DNA of 17,497 nucleotides from Larix sibirica (GCA_004151065.3 NWUY0300003483.1:72435-89931); one strand, 5' to 3'; numbered from the stretch's first letter, positions 7,245-16,979 are shown. The notes: generated from the letters alone by a model not told the origin. Made by a program: numbers and translations.

Positions 7245-8015
7245 TAGCTAGAAATTTGCAGTAGTAATGGTAACATTGGGTTCCATGTCAATGATATGTT
7301 TCTCCTTATCCAATGAAGAAACTAATTTTGAGCCATAATCAGATTCTAGGACTTTCAACTCGACCAACAATGATTTTTTGGAACAACATTCATCAGTGTT
7401 GTGCCAGGGGATTTTGTGGATATCACAGCACTCACTAGTGTCCTTCTTTGACTTTCCATTACTCGTCTGTGCATGCATCTTGTATTGGTTGTCCCGAGGA
7501 TGGTTATCCTTAATTTGTCCTTTTTCTACCAATTAGGGCCACCTTTACCATTCTTTTGTTGTGGATGATTTGCAAAAATGAACTCTCCTACCCTTCTCTG
7601 AAAACTTGTTATTGATAGCATAATTATCAATAACTCTCTAGCAAATTGAACCATTTCTCCAAAGCTTCCAAGTTTTCAATCTATATTTCCTTAATACAAA
7701 ATAAATCGGTTTAACTTGTACCTTTAAGAGCATTTAACTGCCAAAGTGTGTACTTGTCGAAGGTGCCTTCGTTATCTTTGAGAGTCATCAATGGATTTGG
7801 GAAAAATTATCCACTACCTCATTCCTCTATTGCCCAAGGGATTCCTTGAGCAAAATTTTGAAAGAATCTCCTAATCCATCATATTTCTTTATGTATTCCA
7901 TGGGGGGTTTCTTGGGCAAGTGAGGGAAATCTTCACTAGGTTCAATTAGTTGAAATCCCAACTCCCTGTACCCTGACCTCATAAAAAACAAGCATGGAAA
8001 AACAACAAAGAGCAT
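7245..8015 (-). pseudogene. gag region of Ty3/gypsy remnant 2
   Basis: The open frame at 8015-7827 (ending YDGLGDSFKILLKESLGQ) and broken frames down to 7535 sit where gag should be but are too decayed for me to recognise by themselves. The clear part is 7532-7248, which reads ECCDIHKIPWHNTDECCSKK and then SLLVELKVLES. It keeps a CX2HX4HX4C pattern in place of the normal CX2CX4HX4C knuckle. This His variant precedes protease in some plant Ty3/gypsy polyproteins. It would bind element RNA. The frame is acidic after it (MEPNVTITTANF) and runs toward the protease. Confidence 0.6.
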
Positions 8016-9050
8016 ATTTATCTAATGGCACTAATCTGGATTATGTTGAGAAAAAAATGAAGATAGTAGTAACAAGGAAAATAACATAGAGATATTGCAA
8101 AGAGCATAGTAATAGAGTGAAATCCAAACTCTAGTAATGAATTAAATAGTGAAACTAGTACAATATGTGAAGCAATACAACTTGGCTAGAATGGTGGCGG
8201 CTTATCTCTGAGAAGAGATGTGGCAGCTATGTTGATTCACAAAAATCCTATAACAAGAGGTTGAAATTGCTTTTTTACATAAATTATAATCCCTAATTCA
8301 AGTACAACCCTATGATCCAAAACCCTAACACTAGGAGATGAAGTGGAAAAGGAATACAAACCCCAAGGAGCCTTATTGATAAGTAAACTTCCTAAGGACA
8401 TAATTTTTTCATACAAGCTGCAATTGGGGTGTTTCTTGGACCATTAAAATGTTGATTTGAAGCTCTGTATGTTTGGATGACCTTGAAATCAAAGGGTTTT
8501 AGCATGTCTGAATCGTAAAAAAAATGCATGGGAAGTGCCTTAAAAATGCATTAGAAGTCTAGGACCTACAAAACAATGTAAAGTGGCAAGTTGTAAGACT
8601 TTTTTTGACTCAATGCCATATTTGGGTGGCCACCTGTATCCATGTAGATCAAGTGTTGTAAAGTAAATGAGCATCACCATTCATTAGTTAATGAAGCATC
8701 TATACCCACTTGGAGACCCACACAAATTGTGATCCAATCAATCTTCAATACATGTAGTAAATAATGACTCGCATTCCTTACCCTAGACTTGTCGATCAAT
8801 GCCACCTCTATAACATGTTCCTCTCAAGAAGAAACGCTTCCATACAAGTTGAACCATCCACATTTCACCTAGTCATACATCTTTGTCTAATCATTAAGAC
8901 TAAAGAACTCAACTCACAATCAAAATGATCATAACCCTAAACACAAAAAAATTCAAACAAATAGGGAACATAAATTAAAGATATGATTTGCGTACATAGG
9001 ATATTGAGTTCACTAAGTATTCTCTTGCATTAGACTCTCTTAAAAAAATT
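8016..9050. other. Unassigned stretch between two Ty3/gypsy remnants
   Basis: No protein domain is readable on either strand. It lies upstream of gag of remnant 2 and downstream of the integrase tail of remnant 3, both on the minus strand, so leader or LTR sequence of one or both is expected. I could not find a clear PBS, a PPT, TG...CA ends, or a second copy of any part of it in the window, so I do not call an LTR. Confidence 0.5.
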
Positions 9051-9059
9051 GTTAGCATC

Positions 9060-9491
9060 TTTCTCATGGAACTAATAAGGAAAATTCATCTAGTGACCAC
9101 CCAAAATGGCCCAGATCCATCTAAAAAGCCTAAGTTGCTTCATCCTGGCCCTTGTCCTTCCACTTAACCATAAGTTCTTTGTAACATGGTCTCTTTGCGT
9201 GTTTATGAAATATTTTGTCCAAAAATTCTTTAATCACATCAGGGTGTGTATCTAGAAACTCCTTGTTCCAATCTGAAACTTATACCTATTCAGAGATATC
9301 ACCAATACCCCCATGATACTCGTATAAATGAAACAATATTGAAGATATGAGAAATATCTAAACCACTCAGAACTCAATTTTATAAGAATTGTTTGAGATA
9401 TTATATAAATATTGCATGATCTTATCTTCTTTGGTTTTAACTTGTTGTACATCCCTCGAGGATATCTCTCCTTCCACAAATGAGATAACAT
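9060..9491 (-). pseudogene. Integrase C-terminal part and chromodomain-like tail of remnant 3
   Basis: Frame 9491-9252 starts MLSHLWKERYPRGMYNKLKP and KKIRSCNI, a close match to the plant Ty3/gypsy stretch (G)DLVM.HLRKERFP.GTYNKLK.KK.GPC. In the next frames ISHIFNIV (usually ISP.FNV.DL) follows, then DKIFHKHAKRPCYKELMVKW, KDKGQDEATW and FLDGSGPF (about 9215-9095). The order YLVKWK...EATW is that of the chromodomain-like tail at the end of chromovirus integrases, which is known to guide insertion to chromatin marks. Stop codons follow at about 9080. Confidence 0.82.
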
Positions 9492-9494
9492 TAA

Positions 9495-10740
9495 ATCCCC
9501 TTCAACATTCTAAAATTTACATTCATTTTATACTTTTGATAAGTTTGTTACATCAAACTTATCCTAGAAAACCTATGTAAGCATTGTTATCCAACATTTT
9601 AGACAACTAAGACATCTTTCATCATCATGGTCAAATGTTAATCTCTCAAATGAGGAGGGATGAAAAATATATGGCCACTAATGCTTCTATTGATGTCCAT
9701 GTTATCATCCTCAAAGTAGTAGAATTAAGTGGTTAGTCCATATTGCACCAAAGAACATCACCCATTGCCACTATCATCAACTTTGATTTTGTTTAAGAGT
9801 GTCCTCCATGTTTCACTAAGTTTAAGACCACCGTCCTTATTTAGTGTATTGGCATGAATCTCAATCTCTTGGACTTATATAGCCCATGTTTTAGAGTAGT
9901 CCTCCCTTGCAATCATTGTTGCAACTATTCATGAACATGTTTATAAACTTCCCTCATATAATCAACAAAATACTCTATTTCTACACTTTCCATACTTGCA
10001 TCCTACAAACTCAAAGAATATGTTACCCCCTTTGAAAGTCTTCCAAGCACTATTTGGAATGGACTCTTACTTGTAGATCGATCCACAAAATTGTTATATG
10101 TGGATTCGGTTTCAGATTGTGCCAAGACTAAGTCTCATTGTCCTTACTTCTTTCCAGCGAAGCTTCTTAACTTGTGTTAACCATTTTTGTTTTCGATTAT
10201 ATATGTCATTAATAAGTTGAAATGTGCTACAAATTTGTGCCCATATTTTTCCACTAAATCCTCAAGAAATGTGAATAAACTTACTATATATATCTTAAGT
10301 GATGGTTTGTAGCAAACCATGCAATCTAAGAATATATTTGAAGAACAAAACAACCACATGGGTTTCATTTAATGTCTTCTTACATGGAATAACATATAAC
10401 ATCTTAGAAAAATGCTTCACAATAAAAAATCAAATCATTACTTCATTGTGATCTAGGTCAACCAAGAACATAATTCGTGCTCAAGCCTTTCCATGGTACT
10501 TCTAGTGCAGGTAATGGTGTATACAACTTGGTATTTTAGTTTTTGGCTGTTCCAACTCATTGAAAAATATGACAATATTCTACCCGTTTCATCACATCCT
10601 TTGCAAGGTATGGAAAATATTACCTTTCTTACACCACTATTTTAGTTTAACAAATGCCAAAATGACCACTTAAATCACCATTTTGCAATTCATGAATTAA
10701 ATTATCTCTTATTGAACCTCTTAAATGCACAATTGTCAAT
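9495..10740 (-). pseudogene. Integrase zinc region and core of Ty3/gypsy remnant 3
   Basis: Minus-strand frames give HLRGSIRDNLIHELQNGDLS and GHFGIC (about 10735-10650), which is the His-rich HHCC region. QLAKTKIPS-like remains follow, then KHFSKMLYVIPCKKTLNETH (about 10425-10365) and FFKYILRLHGL (about 10355-10320). The last two are the first part of the catalytic core (family: DRFSKMAHFIPC.K and LFF.E..RLHG). The first catalytic Asp before RFSKM is not kept (KHFSKM). The rest to about 9700 can be followed only by scattered residues. Integrase would insert the DNA copy into the host chromosome. Confidence 0.75.
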
Positions 10741-10779
10741 TGTTTAACAATAAACCCTCCTAAATGAAGTGGTCAAAAT

Positions 10780-11260
10780 ATGTTGTTCGATATTCTCTCT
10801 ATGACTCCTTACATGTTGTCCATGCCATTGTAAAAAATTTAGTTGTTGTGTATAACTCTTTCATACTCCTCAGTCCAACAACCTCAATAGACATGGTCAA
10901 TAACAGCATATTCTCTACTCAATGCTTGTGCTACATGATTAGACTTTTCTAATCTATGTTTCAATACAAAAAGAATAACTCTACAAAATTCTACCATTTC
11001 ATATGTCCTCGGACCAACTTTATTGATTGTTTATGAATTGTAGTGCCTAGTGACCATTTTACAAAACAAACTCTTTAGGAAGTTAATAGTGTCACCAATT
11101 CTTCAAAGCTTGCATGACATCATATAATTCTTGGTCATAAAAATAATACTTCACTTGGCCTCTTTCATCTTTTCACTGAAGAAAGAAATTGTAGTGCCTT
11201 CTTGACTCAAGATTGTTCCTATCGCTAAACCACTTCCATCAAAATCAACTTGAAATTTTT
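10780..11260 (-). pseudogene. RNase H of Ty3/gypsy remnant 3
   Basis: From the left copy of the duplication the minus frame goes on as PYFNKKFQVDFDGSGLAIG (about 11270-11215), TILSQEGTTISFFSEK and, in shifted frames, KSNHVAQALSREYAVI (about 10920-10870). These match the start (catalytic Asp kept in FDGSG) and the end (usually N.VADALSR; here the Asp is Gln) of a Ty3/gypsy RNase H. The middle is eroded. Several stops and frameshifts are present. Confidence 0.75.
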
Positions 11261-11933
11261 TATTGAAATATGGAAATGCGAAAAGGTTTTTTTATGTTAC
11301 CTTTGTCTTCAGAAGATCAAAAATCCTTTGGTCCATAATTGTTCTCTAAAATAAACCCTTTCTCGTGCTGTTGGTTTATGGTGGACATATCCCATTGAAA
11401 TTCAGAATAAAGTTCTAGTCAAAACTCATTAAACCATGGAAAATTATTACCTTGAAAACATTTTTGGAAACCCTCCATTCAACAATCACATCCACCTTCC
11501 TTGTATCCATGTTAAAACTCTCTTGGGAAATAAAAAACCCAAGTAAACCAACTCTTCTTTCATTAACAAACATTTATTGAGATTAATCAACTTGAAAAAC
11601 TTTCTTGAAATATGGCAATGGCAAAGGTTTTTTTGTTTTTAATGTTACCTTTGTCTTCAAACGATCAAAACTCATTTGGGCCATAGTTGTTCACTAAAAA
11701 ATACCCTTTCTCATGCTCTTTGTTTATGGTGCACATATCCCATTGAAATTCAAAATAAAGTTCTAGTCAAAACTTATTAAACCATGGAAAATTCTTACCT
11801 TGAACACACTTTTGGAAACCCATCATTCAACAATCACCTCCACCTTCCTTGGATCCATGTTCAAACTCTCAAAACCCAAGTAAACCAACTCTTCTTTCAT
11901 GAACAAACATTTATTGAGATTAATCATCAACTT
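11244..11933. repeat. Tandem duplication of about 341 bp with 8-bp borders
   Basis: Copy A is 11244-11585 (342 bp) and copy B 11586-11925 (340 bp), about 10 % different. The word atcaactt stands at 11244-11251, 11586-11593 and 11926-11933, that is before A, between A and B, and after B. The unit covers the RT thumb and connection of remnant 3, so that part is encoded twice: LVYLGF, then NMDTRKVDVIVEW in A and NMDPRKVEVIVE in B. Copy B lacks about 13 bp (ttgggaaataaaa) present in A. In the minus direction copy B joins the RT and copy A joins the RNase H. Confidence 0.92.
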
Positions 11934-12605
11934 CTCCGTATGTTATTTCTCCACTACTTTTCTCAAATGCATGAAATGTTCTGTTGTCATCCTAAAAATT
12001 AGAGTGTTGTCAAGATAATCAACTTCAAATATCAAGGCTTCAATAACTCATTTATTAGCGTTGGGAATGTGCTAGGTGCATTAGTCAACCCAAATGGCAT
12101 AACCAACCACTCATACAATCCATCTTTTTTCTTCAAAGAGGTTTTCCATTTCTCACCTTCATGAATCCTGATATGATGATATCCACTTTTCATATCAACC
12201 TTCAAAAAATACTTTACCACCATTCAAATAATCCATCAAATCATACTTACGATCAAATCATACTTTATTGTTATTTTATTTATGGCTCTGGAATCCATGT
12301 ACATCCTCTATTCAACTCATGTTTTTTAGTACATGGATAGCAAGGATTGCATGTGAGCTTAAATTGTGTGTGATCAACCCCTTGTCTCAAAACTCCTCAA
12401 CATGTTAATTAATCTCATCGCTTTCAACAAGCATTAATCTATGAAGTGCATTGTTTAGGAAATTTGATCAAGGAATCAAAGCAATTTGATGATAAATACC
12501 TCTCACCAATGGCAATCCTATTGAAATGTCATTTGAAACCACATCTTTAAACTCCTTAAGATACTTATTAATCTTCAATGGAACAACTATCCATGGAAAA
12601 GATGA
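11926..12605 (-). pseudogene. Reverse transcriptase of Ty3/gypsy remnant 3
   Basis: The upstream linker reads INKYLKEFKDVVSNDI (about 12575-12530) and IALIP. Frame 12223-12032 gives [20 protein letters not shown], then [20 protein letters not shown] (to 12065), which is the RT palm nearly unchanged. Just before it, SRAINKITIKYD (about 12285-12250) matches the usual R.LN..T box. The catalytic box at 12017-12006 reads YLDN followed by TLIF, so the second Asp of YLDD is Asn. HFMHLRKVVEK follows with a stop (about 11960). This would be the polymerase; the Asn and the stops make it inactive. Confidence 0.88.
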
Positions 12606-12611
12606 TAAAAC

Positions 12612-12763
12612 AACATTTTGTCAATTAAATCTCCAAATATTATTTAGTAGACCAAAGCATTGATGGATTTCCATTAATGTACGAGAAATTAACATTGTGT
12701 CAATTTAACCTCCTTCAAATGCTATTTAGTGGACCAAAGCATTAATGGGTTACCATTAATGCA
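12612..12763. repeat. Tandem duplication of about 79 bp
   Basis: Bases from 12612 (aacattttgtcaattaaatc) recur from 12691 (aacattgtgtcaatttaacc). The match runs through tatttagtagaccaaagcat in copy one and the same word with one change in copy two, and on to ccattaatg. About 10-15 % of positions differ. Confidence 0.8.
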
Positions 12764-13440
12764 CCCAAATGCTGAAATTGTTGGACGGTGTACATCAAAT
12801 CTATTTATATGCTAAGAAAAGATAGAAAATGGGTGGGATCTTCTTGCACGCATGATTGTTCAAAGTGTTGAATTACACTAGATCATACATATTTGGGCAT
12901 GAGATTGAAAAATAGAAACCAAGTAATTGTAAGAGTAATTTGCCAATATTTTTTATAGTGAATATCATTTCTTAGATATGTTGGGAAAATCTACATTAAA
13001 AATGTGACCTTTGATCCCCTGTGATATTTGTACTTTGGTAGAGATGGGATTTCTAATGTAATGAACAAATAATTTGAGCATTAAAACAAGAGGTGGTTTC
13101 ATGTTGCTTAGACATTATAATTTTATGGTTGTATGGAGATTCTTTATATTGTGATTCGTTCTATTTATAAGATGATTTATTTTTTAAATGATTATTTAGA
13201 AAAATTATATAGATCTTGATAATTGAAACATAAGTGGTTTGTTTTTGGCGATTTATTTTGGAATATCACAAACGATCAATTACTAAAATCATTGGATTCA
13301 TGGTTTAGTTTGCAATTATGAAGTTTTGGGTTAACTCAAAAATCTCAAAAAACCAATTAATTTGGCGACCTTACTCTAATGGTTAACATTGTTGAAAGTG
13401 AAATTAATGCCTTATGGAGTCTAATTAGCTTCGATAGCTT
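12764..13440. other. AT-rich spacer, no gene seen
   Basis: I see no coding similarity on either strand, no LTR ends and no RNA gene. Composition changes visibly at about 13445, where the more GC-rich LINE starts. Confidence 0.5.
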
Positions 13441-13568
13441 GAAAAACTCTAGTCGTTGGTACCCTCTAACAGATCTGGTTTTCTTCCATGGTTCCACTTC
13501 TTAGACGGGGTGGGGCTCCCTTTTCCCACATCTTCGTTTTGAAACCTTCCAAGTCTTCAGTCCCTTCC

Positions 13569-14954
13569 ATGGTCCCAATATACTTTGCAAAGTCAATGGA
13601 TGAGGAGAGATCTAACCCCAAAGAGTAGTCTGAAATCTCTCAGCCTTCAACTAAAGCCAGGAAAGAATCTAGTGTTTTGAAGAGGACAACAAAATCACTT
13701 TGTAATGATTGTCTTCTGAAAATTACTAAAATCCCATGCTTGGAGGTCACCTAGAGCAAGTTGGGATCCTATAGGTAGCATATCGGAGACCATGCACTAA
13801 TCTGCAAGTTCATGGGTTTTTGGCCCAATGAACGAGCCCCTACAAGGATGGATTGCTCACAAATGGAATCCAAAAGGTGAGATCAAGTTCAAGCTAGGCT
13901 CGAAGGGTTTCTTTATGGAAATTTTTTCCAACCCAGAGGATAGAGAGAGAATTGTTGAGAAAGGGCCCTACTTCTTCAACAGCGCAAGCTTATTCATGAG
14001 GTACTGGAAAGAGAACTTCAGTCCATATCAAGAGGATTTTTGGAAGTTACAGTGTGGCTTAGACTCTACTCCCTCCCTCAAGAGTTTTGGGAAGAGGAAA
14101 CCCTAATGGGCATTGGTAACACATTGGGAAAATTCATTAAGAGTTCAGAGATCACCAGGAGAGGCTGATCATATACCTCATTTGCAAGGATCTGTGTAAA
14201 TATGAATGGCTCCAAGACATTGTTGGAATCCATCTGCTTAAGCTTTCAATATGAGGAATGGATCCAAACCATAGATTATAAACACATCCCTTTAAGATGC
14301 TGAAAATGCAACGAATATGGTCATCTCTTAAGAGATTCCCCCATGGTCACTAAATCTATATCATAGTAGCCGCAAACTTCCCAAGGTGGCTTCACTATGA
14401 GGGCTAACCATGCGATCACAAATAAGATCCAACCAACTGAAGTTTCTAACCAGTTTGCATCCCTTGAACACATGTAAATGGAGCAGGGGAACCCATTGGA
14501 GACTGATCATGGATCGATGGATTTGGAGCGAACAACCTCAGACACATATAGAACCATGGAATACAGTGAAACCCCATAGATCATTGAAGAAGAAAATGAG
14601 CCAAGAATTGATGACTAAGATCTCCAAAAGATCATTGAGGCAAACAACAAGGTAAATCTAACTTCCATTTCCTCTTCCCATATCATGCTCATCAAGAAGG
14701 ATCTCTAAGAAAATGCTACCAAATCATCTCAACTAGCAGCATCCAAGACTCAACACCTGAAGCAATTGGGAATGCAAACATCACATCGAACCCCAAGTCC
14801 ACCAAGGAGCAAAAAAGAAGTAAAAATGGGTGGGAATGCGAACATCACATCAACCCCCAAGTCCACCAAGGAGAAAAAAAGAAGGAAAAAGGGGAAGGAA
14901 AACCAACCAATAGAATCTTGTGAAACTTGGGGAGTACTTGATAGCCTCAGGTAA
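13569..14954 (+). pseudogene. LINE ORF1: DUF4283-like RNA-binding protein with zinc knuckle
   Basis: The likely start is the ATG at 13569 (MVPIYFAKSMDEERSNPKE then a stop) or the in-frame ATG at 13596. After further stops the DUF4283-like domain is clear: DHALICKFMGFWPNE (about 13788-13832), a frameshift, then LQGWIAHKWNPKGEIKFKLG, SKGFFMEIFSNPEDRERIV and EKGPYFFNSASLFMRYWKEN. A second frameshift near 14047 leads to VWLRLYSLPQEFWEEETLMG, IGNTLGKF and ARICVNMNGS. A knuckle at 14298-14339 reads C-stop-KCNEYGHLLRDS: a stop replaces one residue and the last Cys is Ser. The tail from 14766 is Lys-rich (KEKKRRKKGKENQ) and holds a 64-bp duplication. It ends in WGVLDSLR, 56 bp before ORF2. ORF1 proteins bind LINE RNA. 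Confidence 0.85.
14768..14895. repeat. 64-bp tandem duplication in the ORF1 tail
   Basis: Copy one is 14768-14831 and copy two 14832-14895; they share gggaatgc, aacatcacatc and cccaagtccaccaaggag, with only a few changes. Because 64 is not a multiple of three, the two copies are read in different frames: copy two gives GNANITSTPKSTKEKK, whereas copy one in that open frame gives MQTSHRTPSPPRSKKE. Confidence 0.9.
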
Positions 14955-15010
14955 TAACATATCTCTCTTTGATTGGCTTCAATAACTCCCTCTCCATCCA
15001 TAGTTACTCA

Positions 15011-15624
15011 ATGAAAATTATTTCCTTGAATATTAGAGGACTATGTGGGAAGAGTAAGAAACTTGCTCTTCGATCTAAGGTTCATCGGGAATCTCCTTCA
15101 ATTGTTTTGCTGCAAGAAACCAAGTGTTCAAATGAAACCCTTAGTTCCTCTGTAAAATTATATTGGAAAGGTTATAAATCGATGGAAAATGATGCTAATG
15201 GATCTGCGGGGGGTATTTCCATCCTTTGTAATCCTACCCCCATCTAGATCTCCAAATTTTTCTTTACTCCCTACTCTCTATCGGCATCCTCTTCATCCCA
15301 GGCCCATATATCTCTGGGATGATTACCAATATCTACGGTCCCTCCACCCCTGCTGACAAGTCATGCCATTTAGCCTTTATCCCTCACCTTAAAATGCTAG
15401 TTGACAACCATTCTTGGATCCTAGGAGGTGATTTCAACATGATATCATCTCCCATGTAAAAAGAGGAGGAATCAGTCACCTTGATTATGCCAGTCAATCC
15501 TTCAGGCCTCTCATTGTATCCCTGGACCTTGTGGATATCAAGCCCAAGAATGACGTTCATACCTAGAATAACAAAAGGGGGGGTATCATCAGATCACCTC
15601 TAGACTTGATAGATTCTTGGTTAG
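15011..15624 (+). pseudogene. LINE ORF2 endonuclease (APE-like, EEP) domain
   Basis: The start is the ATG at 15011 (MKIISLNIRGLCGKSKKLAL), the classic opening of plant L1 ORF2. The domain continues with SPSIVLLQETKCSNE (catalytic Glu in QET) and GGISILCNP to 15245. A stop follows, and in another frame come GPYISGMITNIYGPSTPAD (about 15300-15355), HSWILGGDFNMISSP (about 15412-15456, GDFN with catalytic Asp and Asn) and, after a stop, HLDYASQSFRPLIVSLDLVD. It ends in NNKRGG, a frameshift, and HQITSRLDRFLV (about 15588-15624), the end of the endonuclease. The enzyme would nick target DNA to prime reverse transcription. The stops, frame changes and the early end make it non-functional. Confidence 0.88.
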
Positions 15625-16360
15625 ACTCCTTAAATATTTTCTTAATACCTTCTTGGAAGCCTCGGGAATTTATCTAAACAATGAAAAGTCTGGAATGTTT
15701 TTTTCAACACCCCCATCAATCTCCAGCTCGAGATTTCCAAATTTATCCTCTTCAAACAAATTTCTCTTCCCTCTTGTAATTTGGGAGTCCTCTCTTTTCT
15801 TCTACTATAGGGCATAAGGCCTGGTCAAATATCATCTAAAAAATGGAGCAATGTCTGTCAAATTGGGCCTTCAAATCTTTGAACATAGCTGGACGCATTG
15901 ACCTCCTCAATTTTGTTCTAAGAAGCATGTGTTCTTATCTCTTCTCCATATTTTCCATTCCCAAAAAAATTCTTAATGAAATTGGCTCTCTCCAAGGGTC
16001 TTTCCTTTGGGGAAGCTCAAAAGAAAAAAGGAAAAAAATGAGTCTTGGTGGCACATGACAAATTATGCAGGCCTAAGTTGATGGGGGATCTTGGTATCAA
16101 ATATCCAGAGATAAAAAAACAAATTCTTGTCTTCTAAGCTTTGGTGGAGATGGCTAACCACTACGTCCGCCCTATGGGAGAGAATATGGAAAATAAGTAT
16201 GCTAGGAACATCGCTCAACGAGACCTCATCCACATGAAAGATCCTACTATGGGCTCCTTGATTTGGAATGCAGCTTGGCATAATAGATCTTTAGTTCAAG
16301 AGCACACCTTTTGGGAAATATGCAATGGTCAAACAACGCTATTTTGGGATGATGCCTAGC
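15625..16360 (+). pseudogene. LINE ORF2 reverse transcriptase C-terminal remnant
   Basis: Directly after the endonuclease the frame reads RLLKYFLNTFLEASGIYLNN and EKSGMFFS, the segment that follows the catalytic YADD-type box in L1 RT (F...SGL.IN..KS). The fingers and palm that should come before it are absent, so an internal deletion of roughly 1.5 kb or more is inferred. The rest is broken but clear: ISKFILFKQISLPS, MEQCLSNWAFKSLNIAGRID (from 15843), FSIFSIPKKI and GSLQGSFLWGSS, then LCRPKLMGDLGIKYPEIKKQ (about 16055-16115), MGSLIWNAAWHNRSLVQEHT and FWEICNGQTTLFWDDA (to 16357). These are the RT thumb and the connecting region typical of plant L1. Confidence 0.87.
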
Positions 16361-16529
16361 AACAACTAGCCAAACTCAGCTTCCCAGTCTCCTTAGGCCT
16401 GGTGCGTTAGGTCACCATGGCCTCCACTAAGTTCCTGGTATCACACTTTGGGAAATTGGAAACCCATGACCAACAATGAAGGTCTTTGCAGGATCGACCT
16501 AACTGGCTCATACCTTTCAAGATAACCTA

Positions 16530-16903
16530 TTCCAATAGTTGTGGGATGAGCTAAAGTCCATAAAGATAGCTCGCAATGAGTACAAAGACATCCTTCAATG
16601 GGGCCATGAGAGCAAAGGAACCTTCAGTATTAATGAGGCCTATTCTCTTCTTAGCAATCACAATTTGGACCAACAAGATGAAATTTGGAAGCAAATATGG
16701 AAGTAGAACTTATGGCCAAAGTCACCACTTTCCTCTGGTTGGTTGCATGGAAAAAAATCCTCACATGGGATCGCATCATAAAAAAGGGTTTTGAGGGCTC
16801 ATCAATCTATATGTTTCGCCGATCGAAAGAAGAAGACATGGAACACCTCCTAAATCAATGTACCTTCTATCAACACCTATGGGATCAGGGGGCAGTATCT
16901 TAA
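16530..16903 (+). pseudogene. LINE ORF2 zf-RVT region
   Basis: From about 16537 the frame reads LWDELKSIKIARNEYKDILQ and WGHESKGTFSINEAYSLL, then DEIWKQIWK, one stop, and NLWPKVTTFLWLVAWKKILT and WDRIIKKGF. This is the conserved W..IWK...PKV..F.WL....ILT.D...K stretch of the zf-RVT region. The zinc-binding end follows as MFRRSKEEDMEHLLNQC (to about 16865): HLL..C is kept, but the usual C..C pair is changed to M-F-R-R. From 16360 to 16530 the sequence is more decayed. The region links RT and RNase H in plant L1 elements. Confidence 0.82.
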
Positions 16904-16979
16904 AACAGACTGATCAGAATTGGGATAGCATCAAGGACACTATAGCTAACTGGTGCAATAAAATTTAAGACAATAATAT

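Larger units (their letters stand above)
5073..8015 (-). mobile_element. Ty3/gypsy remnant 2, gag to RNase H, cut before integrase
   Basis: Minus-strand order is gag-like (8015-7245), protease (about 7215-6650, internally duplicated), RT (6467-5870), RNase H (5860-5230) and the first residues of the RNase H to integrase linker up to 5073. There the outer end of the gag-protease element's LTR begins, and no integrase is found on the far side. No LTR of this element could be identified in 8016-9050. Stops and frameshifts are frequent throughout. The gag-pro-RT-RNaseH order puts it in Ty3/gypsy rather than Ty1/copia. Confidence 0.8.
9055..12605 (-). mobile_element. Ty3/gypsy remnant 3, RT to chromodomain-like tail
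   Basis: Minus-strand order is RT (12605-11926), thumb and connection present twice (11926-11244), RNase H (about 11260-10780), integrase zinc region and core (about 10740-9700), integrase C-terminal part (9491-9300) and a chromodomain-like tail (about 9240-9060). RT before integrase identifies Ty3/gypsy, and the chromodomain-like tail suggests the chromovirus branch. Gag and protease are not found to the right of 12605 and no LTR is evident, so this is an internal fragment. Its residues differ from remnant 2, so it is a different family. Confidence 0.85.

Noticed and set aside
8100-8150. Possible PBS for remnant 2 on the minus strand (TTACTAGAGTTTGG)
   Set aside because: It resembles TGGTATCAGAGCC only loosely and no LTR end adjoins it.
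10177-10368. Minus-strand open frame of 63 codons as a small membrane protein
   Set aside because: It overlaps the integrase core remnant, which is recognised in a different frame of the same strand.
11784-12002. Plus-strand open frame of 72 codons
   Set aside because: It is the complement of the RT thumb region and copy B of the tandem duplication in remnant 3; no similarity of its own.
5073-12605. A single long Ty3/gypsy element covering both remnants
   Set aside because: RT and RNase H occur twice with clearly different residues, and about 1 kb of other sequence separates them, so two elements are present.
14750-15001. Minus-strand open frame with a hydrophobic Phe/Leu stretch
   Set aside because: It is antisense to the Lys-rich ORF1 tail and the ORF2 start; the A-rich codons produce Phe and Leu on the other strand.
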